Below the pieces are notes generated by a model, which was given only the letters and a program-made list of their open reading frames with translations, was not told the origin of the DNA and did not search any database. Shown here piece by piece: positions 35,613 to 44,289 of a stretch of 64,000 bases of DNA. The DNA is taken from positions 4,416,617 to 4,480,616 of the forward strand of contig NC_026744.1 of assembly GCF_000210295.1 (NCBI RefSeq), read 5' to 3'. Source of the stretch: Trypanosoma brucei gambiense DAL972. Lineage: Eukaryota > Euglenozoa > Kinetoplastea > Trypanosomatida > Trypanosomatidae. The first letter of the stretch is position 1, and every line of letters starts with the position of its first letter. A program made the translations under genes and the position numbers.

Positions 35613-36728
35613 TCATCCGCCAGGCCCTGCAGTTAAAAGTCCTGTTTCGCTCAAACCAAGTGGTGTACAATACCCAAATCCATCACTGCTAACCGTTACG
35701 ATATCATCACCCATGCAAACGCTGTCGTCATCATCCACATCTTCAACACAACTACTCGCATAAGATGTTAAACCAACGCTAAGACCTTCACCCGATTCAT
35801 CTCTACATTTAACAAAGGCACCAACACCAATCAGACCCGAAACCGAAGAACTTAACGAAACATTGGATTGCAGTTTTCTTCTACTTTCCAATCCCTCAAC
35901 CGCAACAGCAGGAGGTACTGCCCCTGAATCAGAAGTAAATGGTTGCTCCTCCCCCTGCTCCATATGGCGAGTTTGTGTTTCGCAAGGCAGTTCATCATCA
36001 CCTGTCCAAAAGAGCGTCTTACGCTCACGTAACTTTTGAAGAAGTCGCTCTTTCCGATACTGCAATGCACGCACCCGCTCAGCACCACCACCACTACCAC
36101 AATAAAGCGTAAAGTTACCGCTACTGGTGACATCATGACTCGCTCCACCAGCACCAGTGGAGCTGCTAAGAGATGTTAAATCAAATAGCCGAGCGCAAGC
36201 AATATTACGCCGTACCTGCTCGAAACTCAACTGGCCCAACTCCTCCGCGAGGTTTGTGGCAAACTCACGCCATTGCCGCCTCACTTCCGCCACCATTCCG
36301 CCACAACGCGCGAGGTGTAACCGCCGAGCCTCCCCGAGCAGAAGCCGCAGGGAAATGCAGTCATAACCGTCAGATGCGAACCGCTCGCGCAATCCACAAC
36401 GCGGCGGAAGCGCATTCCCCGGTTCAAACTGCTGCGACTGCGACTGCTTCTGATGTTGATGTTGATGTTGGAAACGAAGGCCTTCGAGCATGCGAATGTC
36501 AACACGTGGATCAGACGATTGAAGAGGTCCCGTGCTGAAAGTGTACCGTGAACATTCCTCCATTTCCTGCTCGTAATCAATTTCCAGGTATTCCGGCGCG
36601 TGTTGTTGTGATTCTGATGGTGATGATTGTTGTGACTCCTCCGACCCGAGGGGTTCCACCGAACTCACCGCAGACCCACGACCAAACAACCGCATTAACC
36701 CGAAAAATGTCATGCGAAAAGTGGACAC
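35613..36728 (-). CDS. Unknown protein, 371 residues
   Basis: I do not recognise a family. The N-terminus (MSTFRMTFFGLMRLFGRG) is basic and amphipathic, compatible with a mitochondrial presequence or a membrane-binding helix. Then come a Ser/Gln-rich segment, an acidic patch (YLEIDYEQEMEE, about 47-58), a short His/Gln repeat (near 87-95), a helical Arg-rich middle with RRQWREFATNLAEELGQLSFEQVRR (about 145-170 region), and a second helical basic stretch (RVRALQYRKERLLQKLRERK). The C-terminal third is Ser-rich with an acidic VEDVDDDD. Codon-like composition and the matching strand support a real gene. The helical middle may be a protein-binding region; nothing more can be said. Confidence 0.7.
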   Translation of the reverse strand: MSTFRMTFFGLMRLFGRGSAVSSVEPLGSEESQQSSPSESQQHAPEYLEIDYEQEMEECSRYTFSTGPLQSSDPRVDIRMLEGLRFQHQHQHQKQSQSQQFEPGNALPPRCGLRERFASDGYDCISLRLLLGEARRLHLARCGGMVAEVRRQWREFATNLAEELGQLSFEQVRRNIACARLFDLTSLSSSTGAGGASHDVTSSGNFTLYCGSGGGAERVRALQYRKERLLQKLRERKTLFWTGDDELPCETQTRHMEQGEEQPFTSDSGAVPPAVAVEGLESRRKLQSNVSLSSSVSGLIGVGAFVKCRDESGEGLSVGLTSYASSCVEDVDDDDSVCMGDDIVTVSSDGFGYCTPLGLSETGLLTAGPGG

Positions 36729-39486
36729 AGAATGTAAATATATAAATAAATAGAACAGGTAAACACCAAATATATAAATAAATAAATATATAAACGCTCA
36801 AAAAAGGAAACAAAAAAAAACAACAGTCAAGCAATAAAAATAATTTTTATAATCGCGATAATAACTGATGTTATTTCCGGGACGGGGACGACCAGCTTTT
36901 GCAGTCTTTTTGCTATTGTCTTCCTCCTCCTCACTATTATTTGCTGCTGCGGTACTGCCAAAATCCGTTTGTTTGCTTGTTTGTTTCACTTCACACCAAC
37001 GCGGCAAGTCCCACCCTCGTTTCTAACGTTCTCCTATTCTTCTTTATTTATTTATTTGTTTCTGTTGTTGTTGTTGTTGTCGTTTTCTCGGATTTATCTT
37101 CTTTTTTTTCTTTTTTGAAGGGAAGAGCGTTATTTTGCCCCTTCGCCTCCTTCACGTTGATGTTGTTAAGAAGTCAGAGAAATACGAGAAAACAAATAAA
37201 GCAATAAAGAAGAAACAGCCCTCTAATAAATAAATAAATATTTATTAATTTATATAAGCGCTCGACTGAAACAAACACCTTCCGCACTCACTAGACTTAG
37301 AGAGAAAACAAATATGAATGAAAATGAAAAGTAAAATAAAAGTAAAAAAAGAAAAAACAAAGATAAAAAAGCCGCGAAACGAAACAAAATATAAAAATTT
37401 ATACTTCCCCCCTCAAAAAAAAAAAACAAAAACAAAAACAAAAGCTTTCTAAAAACAAGATGATGGAAACAAGAAGGGATCCGATCCGACCTCAGCGGCA
37501 GTCGCCCCTCACGTTTAACGCACGCTTTCACTTCAGGCAGCAGCTGCCTTTTAAACGGGATGATAAGTTTAATAAATGGTAAAAACAAAAAAAAAGAAAA
37601 GAAAAAATCAATCAATTAATTAATTAATTAAACCCAAAATAAAAAGCGCAAACAACAAACAAACAAATGTTTTTTTTTTTTGAAAAGGTCTCAACTCCTT
37701 ATATATATATATATATACGTACCTCTCACGATCCTTTTCCTTATTTCTTTTTATTTTTACTTCCCTTAATCCTGCTGCTTGTCTCACTCTTCCTCAAGGA
37801 CAAAATCAAACCAATGATATTGCCAATAACGAAACAAATAATAAATATATTCAATGAGTAAACAGTAATGGTTGTGTTAAATAATAACAATATGTCGCTT
37901 GGTGTTGTTATTATTATTTCCTTCGACACAAACAAAAAAAAGCACAAAAGGGAAGGAAAAAACCTTGTGAAGCTAAAATAAATTAAAAAAATCACTCCGT
38001 ACGCCACAGAAAAGGGGTGATGTAACAGAAAGATGTTAAAGTGTGTAAATAAAATTGATGATTTGACTCAAATAAATGGGGTAAACAAACAAACAAAAAG
38101 AGAGAAAGCACACCTTCGAAGCCGCACCGGTGGTTAAGTAACTGCACGAAACAATATATTTTACTAAACACAAATATATTTATCTATATTTATATATAAA
38201 TAAATATAAATATATATTTCTCAAAAGAAAGAAAAAAGAAAACTATTTTTCCCTTAAGGGTTGAAACGGAATGAAAGAACAGGAAAAAAGAAAATAATAC
38301 GAAAAGATTAAAACAAAGGACTAACACTACAGAAGAACAAAAAACAAAACAATTAACAAGAAATCTTTTTTTTTTAATTGTTCTCTTTTGTTTTAACTCG
38401 TGTGTATGTGCTACCTTATCCTTTGCTAACGTGTGCAAATGGCTAAATTAATAGTAGGTTATTATATAAACAGAAAAAAAAAAGCGAAGTAAGATGACAA
38501 TGTAATGGTAAGGGAAGCAGAAGCAAAGCACATCACAAAACGAGGCGAATGCACACACTAATATTTGTTTATTTATAGATGATGAAACTAACCAACAGCG
38601 GCAACGAGATGACAACCAGAGCGAAGAGGGGGTGATTTTTTTTTAAAAAAGGAAGAAGGAAGAAGCGGAAGCGGAAGCCCAAAACCGGCAGCTATCGTTT
38701 CAATTAACTTTTCAGCAGGACCCTTCCTTTTATTTCTCCCTGCCTTCACTTTCTGCGTCACTTTGACCCTCCCGTCCCCTCCTCTCCTCTCCCAGATGTT
38801 GATGAATGCGATGAGAAAAATATGCGTTGGCGTGGTGTCCAATATTCCGCGTGTGCATAGAAAAATAAACACATGCATGCCTTAATGTTTCAAATATTCC
38901 CCCCCCCGGTTGCATATCTTCCTGCTTCCCAAAGGAGGTTATAACAACACTCAAAAAGTACGCCAAAATGAGCGTTGCAACACACAACACCGCCGCTCCG
39001 CACAGCAGCGATCAAGGCCAAAACCAACGCAAAGAAATATGAAGTCGCAAGGGCAACAACCAACAGAAATAGTAAAGAAAGAAAAAGAAAAAAAAGAGAA
39101 AACATCAACATCAACATCAACATCAACATCCAATGCTGGAGGCAACAACAATAACAACACAGACAAGCACTCCATCTATTCATTGTATCGGGAGGACGAG
39201 GGGGGGAGAGGAACAAACTAACGTGAAAAACAGTAGAAAGGGGAAATAGGAAAAGAAAGGGGAAAATCAAGAGAAACCGCCTCAGAAGAAAAAACAAAAA
39301 ATACAAAAAAGAACTGAAAGAAGACCCAAGTGTGCAGAGAAGGTAGCAATGAAAAAAAAAAGAGTGAGCAGGAAGTCTCACATGCCCACCGTCTCATTCC
39401 CATCCTTCTTTTTTTTGGTCCTCCCTCTTCCATTCTCTGATGTATGTATCCATATAATTCCCCTTGGCCTTATAGGCGCTTAGCAC
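36729..39486. other. Gene-free spacer between 371-residue protein and IFT22
   Basis: About 2.75 kb without a credible gene. It has purine-rich + blocks near 36800-36840 and 37310-37440 (pyrimidine tracts in sense), TAAT/AATAAATA repeats near 37215-37255 and 37612-37630, (TA)n near 37700-37716, and a CATCAA hexamer run at about 39103-39130. The right part is the 3' flank of IFT22. Confidence 0.6.
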
Positions 39487-40146
39487 TCAACGCTTCAGCC
39501 GCGGATAGTCTTTTGCTTCCCGTTCCTTCTGCAGTAAATCGTTCTCCTCAGCCGCAAGCCGCGAAGCGATGATTTGCTCCACCAGTGCATCAAACGCCTC
39601 TTTGAAATTATCACTTTGGTAGTCGAGCGACGTTTCGAGGGCGCGGATCCCTTGCAGTTGCTTTGGCATTGGAGGTATGGCGTTGTCACCGACAGCAAAC
39701 TCTGGTAAGCTGGAGTGGTGCGAGAATATCAGGGAGTGGCCATCGGTGACACGCATTTTGAAGTTGTTGTCGTCGTCGAGTTCATCCTGATTGAGGGCGA
39801 AATTTTTGTACCACAGCAACAGCTCCTTCTCTGACCCTTTTACCTCAGGGTTGAAGACATAAATGATTCCATCTGCATTGGAAGCAATGGCCGGCCATCC
39901 CGCCTGGTGCTTGCTGCTACCACCGACGTCCCACAACTGAACAACGGCTTTCTTCAGGCCCGCCGCCTGCCTCCCCGATCGCCGGGTATCGTCAAGCGCA
40001 ATCTCCACCTCGAGTACACGCAGTGGGTTGGTTTCATGATACTCCTTTGTAGGAGTGTCACGTGTGCCAGCAAGGAAGTTGGTGACAGTGGACTTCCCAC
40101 TCTTGCTAGGCCCGAGCACAAGTATCTTTACCAAGTCGTCCGACAT
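39487..40146 (-). CDS. IFT22: Intraflagellar transport protein IFT22 (RABL5), atypical small GTPase
   Basis: IFT22 is a component of IFT-B, needed to build the trypanosome flagellum. From the chosen start MSDDLVKILVLG the product has 219 residues: P-loop GPSKSGKS (12-19), WDVGG (72-76) in place of DxxG, and GIIYVFNPE (93-101). The usual NKxD is missing, its place being taken by SLIFSHHSS (138-146), which matches the atypical nature of RABL5. The frame extends 32 codons further upstream (to 40242), but that extension spans a pyrimidine tract and splice AG in sense (40193-40194), so the mature mRNA should begin after the upstream Met. The C-terminus is a charged helix (EENDLLQKEREAKDYPRLKR). 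Confidence 0.9.
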   Translation of the reverse strand: MSDDLVKILVLGPSKSGKSTVTNFLAGTRDTPTKEYHETNPLRVLEVEIALDDTRRSGRQAAGLKKAVVQLWDVGGSSKHQAGWPAIASNADGIIYVFNPEVKGSEKELLLWYKNFALNQDELDDDNNFKMRVTDGHSLIFSHHSSLPEFAVGDNAIPPMPKQLQGIRALETSLDYQSDNFKEAFDALVEQIIASRLAAEENDLLQKEREAKDYPRLKR

Positions 40147-40760
40147 TAGGAAATATAAATAACTCTCGAGTGTATTGTAAAATGAAGTTTTGCTCGGGTG
40201 GAGGAGAGGGGGAGGAGGAATCACCTGGGATATTCCAACCAAGCTTCGCCTCGGCCCACGTTTAATTTGTTTTGGTCTCTATTGAATTCCTTTATTTGTA
40301 GGTACGTATGTGGGGGAGGTGTGGCGTTACCCTTCCCTCTTTCGCTTTCCCTTTTCACTCTGATTTTGTGCATTTGGGAAGGATGACGTTAAAGAGGTGA
40401 GTGGGAAAGAGGGGAAGAAAAGGTGGGATGATAAAGCGAGGGGGGTTCACCGGAGGTTGTCGAGGATGAGACTCCGCTAAAAGTCGCACGGAGGTCTGAA
40501 AACAAAGAAAAATCAAACATCCGTGGTGCCGCATCACATAGCGCTCAAAATATACACCAACAAAACTGTGCGAAGCTCAAAGAACCCCACCACTATACAT
40601 TCATTTGACTTGAAGCAATACGGGAAAACGAGGTGAACAAACTAAGCCCAAAAATAGAGAGGGAAGAAAACAAAACAACGCAACCAGTAAACACCCCGCA
40701 CATAGCTCACCAACTGGAGAATCAACTTAATAGACCCTAGGCCCGTACTGAACTAATACA
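40147..40760. other. Spacer between IFT22 and coiled-coil gene
   Basis: About 600 bases of mixed composition with no credible gene. It carries the splice signals of IFT22 near its left end and the 3' flank of the coiled-coil gene. Confidence 0.6.
40193..40194 (-). promoter_or_regulatory. Candidate spliced-leader acceptor AG for IFT22
   Basis: The complement of about 40196-40222 is a C/T tract in sense, and this is the first AG after it. It places the 5' UTR at about 46 bases and decides the start at 40146 over the upstream Met at 40242. Confidence 0.5.
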
Positions 40761-43427
40761 CTAAGCAACTACCTCCTCACTCCTTGGTGGCAAAGCTCTA
40801 CCCGACCGCAAATTCTCAGGGGAGTTCTCGGAGTTGCGGTGCGCTTCCATCAGCCGCTCCAATAGCGAACCGGGAGTTAACGACTCTTTGTCGCTCATAT
40901 AACGGAGGCTGTCACCGGCGTGAACATCTTGAGGACCCCACACGGCGTGGCGCTGGGAATCCAATCTCCGAACCAGAGATGCATAATAACTCGGCGGTGG
41001 GCCCCTTCCCAGTCGCGGGTTGACCTCTATCAAATCCTTATACAAGTCGTTTATGTATGACTCATGCAAAGAAGTCCTTGTTGGGTGTGTGCCCCGCCGC
41101 GGTATCGTACTGCAGCGGAGAAATTCTAACGCTGCGGGAAGCGATACGCAAAGAACCTCAATGAGATCTAGCGGCCCGCGGTTCACCTTCAGCACCTCCC
41201 AGGAAGAGAGCACGGCCCGTAGCGCCGGTGTCCATATGATGGCCGGAACCTCGGGAAGCTCACTGAAGCCCCGGTAGAAGAGCGACTGCTCGCTCACCAA
41301 CCCCGTCGGGCTTTGCAGGAAGAAAAAACTATCTTCGATCCTTCGCCACGAATCCTCAACATCACCCAAGATCAAATAGTTAAATAGGTGGACGAATCCG
41401 CTCTGGGGGGATGCACCAAACCCATCCACAAGCATCGCCTCTGAGTCCATGAAAAGACGCTCAGGAAGCAAGACGTCGTAGCACAAGTGACCAGGGAATT
41501 CAGACGCACTTCCCCCCAGCACCACTGCCGCGTCAACAAGCTCCTTGATGGTATCTAGTGGGTAGGAGGGATACATAGCACATAGCACGTTGGCGAACTC
41601 CATAACAGGCACGATACCCGAGGGTTTCGTCCACCCATTTCGCTTCAAGTCCAAGAAGCGGAAAATTGCCAACAACATCGAGGTATCCAGCTCCAGCATA
41701 CGGATAAGGTTCTTGTTCACCTCCTTTCGTGTCACCAACCCGTACGCGCGAGTTAAGGGCCCACAAAACTTACTTCGGGAAACCTCATCAAAGGCATATG
41801 AAAGCTGCAATTGCCCCTTCTGAGCCTCCTCAAACGACCCCACCCCACACTCCCCGCCCGATACAGAAGAACCACCCTCATCGCCGGATTGAAGAAAGTT
41901 GATGAAATAGTCCCGCGTAAAAGTATCCAACGGCTCCTCCATTCCCTGCTTGCGCCACTCCCACAGAAGGATGCAGACCTGGCGCTCCACAAAAATTGGA
42001 TCGATACGCAATGCACGTACCGGATTGGCTGTACGGAGGTGCCCGGGCACGTGGGCACCGCAGCCCATCCCTGGCACATGCAGGGGCGTGGACTGCAGGA
42101 ACGTGGAAGCAGGGGCCTGGCAGCGCTCATCAGGCGGTCGAGAAGCAGCCACCGAGCGAATAGGTGAATGAACCCTGGAGGTGGTCGTCTCTGGCATGTC
42201 GTCTCTTTCCTTTCCAGTGTTATTGGGAGGTCGCACCGCTCTCAGTTTCAGTAATGTTTCTGCCTCCTTCTCCAACTGCCTGTTCCGGATATCAGCCCAA
42301 TGCCGTTGGACTTCATTTCGGTTTGAAAACGATGCCATCACTACATTGCGGAGTGCCAAAAGGTCAAGTCGGTATTTTTCACATTTCCGTTTCTCAATGA
42401 TAAAATCGTTCTTTATCTTCTGCGTTTCTACTGCAATTGCAACGTTGTAATCGCCAAGGATTGAAAGTCGAGTAGAGAGCGCAATGCTCTGCCTCGCGTA
42501 CATACCGTTGAGCTCAAGAAGATCATGAGTTCGCTTCCTTAGTTGTTCCTGTTCTGCCACTAAGGCCTCCAACTCTTGTTGCAGGTCGTCCAACGCCTTC
42601 TCATTCATGGCGCGAGCAACGAGCCGTCGCACGTACTCCGCGTCACGTAGACCCTTGCCAATAATTGTTGAGCCGTCTAGGTGGAGTCCAGAAGCGTGGG
42701 TCAGCATCATTTGGTGTTCCAGTAGCATCTCAAGTTTCTTTTCCCGCTCGTGACAGGCGGCGATCTCTGCCTTCAGGTGGTCACGTTGTGTAGAAGACTC
42801 CTCTACTAGCTTCGCCATGTGTGCCTCCATCACACGCATCTTCTCATGGACGGCGGCCACTTCAGCCGCATCTGCTTCTCCCAAATCCCGTTGCCGTTGC
42901 TGGCTTTGCTGCCCCCAAACCTTGCATTCGCGGAGCTGCGCGTTCTCCTGCAGGAGCTCATCTACAAGTTCAAATACAAAGCCAAGTGTTTTACCCAAGA
43001 CAGGACGATACATCCCAGCATTGGATGTGAAGAGCGCCAAGGCTGCACGGGCCAACTCCAACTTTGTCACAATGTCCCGGCGGTGGGCGTGTCCGGTTTG
43101 AGACATTGAGCCCGTAGGCCGCCGAGGAGGTACAGAAAGCTCACCCCCCTCACACGCACTCTCCATGTCAGCGCCCCACAGAGAACCATTCGCAATGGCA
43201 GGAAACCGTGCGGAACGACTACCTCCACCACCAGCAGTGGCCCCGCCCTCTGCCGAAGCAAAAGAATTCTTTTGAACATCACTGCGGCTGTCACCAGCCC
43301 TATCAGTCGAAAGCAACGCCGATGTTGCGTAATCCAACTCCCCCAGCCCATCCCACGGCTGCAAAACATGCTGCAATTGCTGAAGTAGCGAGGCCATCAC
43401 ACTTACGTAGCGTGCACTTCGGGCCAT
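40761..43427 (-). CDS. Coiled-coil protein, possibly TSNAXIP1-like
   Basis: From the Met at 43427 (MARSARYVSVMASLLQQ) the product has 888 residues; the frame is open 49 codons further upstream, but that part is hydrophobic and pyrimidine-derived. A segment LELARAALALFTSNAGMYRPVLGKTLGFVFELVDELLQENAQLRE-like (about residues 122-166; not quoted in full) resembles the N-terminal domain of TSNAXIP1, where a conserved YKPLL precedes a coiled coil. Long coiled coils follow (about 165-235 and 270-370, with EALVAEQEQLRKRTHDLLEL). The C-terminal half (about 480-840) is globular and helical, with an EF-hand-like region lacking clear calcium ligands (FRFLDLKRNGW). A flagellar or cytoskeletal role is plausible but inferred. 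The first AG after the nearest pyrimidine tract falls inside codon 4, so Met11 may be the true start. Confidence 0.75.
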   Translation of the reverse strand: MARSARYVSVMASLLQQLQHVLQPWDGLGELDYATSALLSTDRAGDSRSDVQKNSFASAEGGATAGGGGSRSARFPAIANGSLWGADMESACEGGELSVPPRRPTGSMSQTGHAHRRDIVTKLELARAALALFTSNAGMYRPVLGKTLGFVFELVDELLQENAQLRECKVWGQQSQQRQRDLGEADAAEVAAVHEKMRVMEAHMAKLVEESSTQRDHLKAEIAACHEREKKLEMLLEHQMMLTHASGLHLDGSTIIGKGLRDAEYVRRLVARAMNEKALDDLQQELEALVAEQEQLRKRTHDLLELNGMYARQSIALSTRLSILGDYNVAIAVETQKIKNDFIIEKRKCEKYRLDLLALRNVVMASFSNRNEVQRHWADIRNRQLEKEAETLLKLRAVRPPNNTGKERDDMPETTTSRVHSPIRSVAASRPPDERCQAPASTFLQSTPLHVPGMGCGAHVPGHLRTANPVRALRIDPIFVERQVCILLWEWRKQGMEEPLDTFTRDYFINFLQSGDEGGSSVSGGECGVGSFEEAQKGQLQLSYAFDEVSRSKFCGPLTRAYGLVTRKEVNKNLIRMLELDTSMLLAIFRFLDLKRNGWTKPSGIVPVMEFANVLCAMYPSYPLDTIKELVDAAVVLGGSASEFPGHLCYDVLLPERLFMDSEAMLVDGFGASPQSGFVHLFNYLILGDVEDSWRRIEDSFFFLQSPTGLVSEQSLFYRGFSELPEVPAIIWTPALRAVLSSWEVLKVNRGPLDLIEVLCVSLPAALEFLRCSTIPRRGTHPTRTSLHESYINDLYKDLIEVNPRLGRGPPPSYYASLVRRLDSQRHAVWGPQDVHAGDSLRYMSDKESLTPGSLLERLMEAHRNSENSPENLRSGRALPPRSEEVVA

Positions 43428-44289
43428 AGTAAAAGAAAAAAAACACGCAACAAAAAGGAGGAAAGGAAAAAGAGAGTGATATAATCCAACAAATAGGGCA
43501 TCTATATATAAATATAACTGTAGGTTTGTCAGTCGGCTTACCACCACAAAACAAACAAGAAACAGAAGGCGCAATTTTGGACAAGCAAAAGAACGGTGCT
43601 ACCTTCACATGCGACAAAACACTTGCATGTCCACAATGCACTGAATCGCCACGCACAAATATGTGCAACACTAATACACTACCTCACAACACGATAATCC
43701 CACTCCGGGGTACAAAACAGATGGATTCTGCCTCCACTGCCATTACCGCTTGCGGGATCCAACCCTAACGAACTCCCAAAACCTTACAGATTCATCGAAG
43801 CAGACACTGTGGAGCGCCTAAGGTCTCACAACACCGACCAGCATTAAGTCTCTTTCCACGGTAACACCACGCCTCAATGAGAGCTACGGGCAGCACACGC
43901 AACGGCGGTTGAACATATACAGGGGGGTCAGCAGTACAAATGGGGAAGGGAACGGAACGGAACGGAAACGATTCAACAAAGTGACTGCTTGCGCAGACCA
44001 CCCAAACCTTAATACAACAAAACCTGCGGCACATACACACAAAAAAAAAAAATCACCCATTATTTACTATCTCTCTTTCCTACCTGTTGCAGCCGCGACC
44101 GAAGAATAGTTAACAAAGTGGAATACACGAGAAAGTGAAGGGACACGAAGTAGACAATTAAAACACAAGACAGAAAGGCAAAGACTGAGAAAACAACGCG
44201 TGTCCCAACAACACCGGCGACAACTTCCACACCACACAAGGCACGGCAAGCAAAGCAAAACCCTCGTTCCATTAGCCCACGCATGTGTT
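43428..44289. other. Spacer between coiled-coil gene and COG5
   Basis: No credible gene. A pyrimidine tract in sense (complement of about 43430-43476) lies directly upstream of the coiled-coil start. The rest is mixed-composition 3' flank of COG5 with an A-run at 44041-44052. Confidence 0.6.

Noticed and set aside
40147..40242. 32-codon N-terminal extension of IFT22
   Set aside because: It spans a pyrimidine tract and splice AG and is absent from the family.
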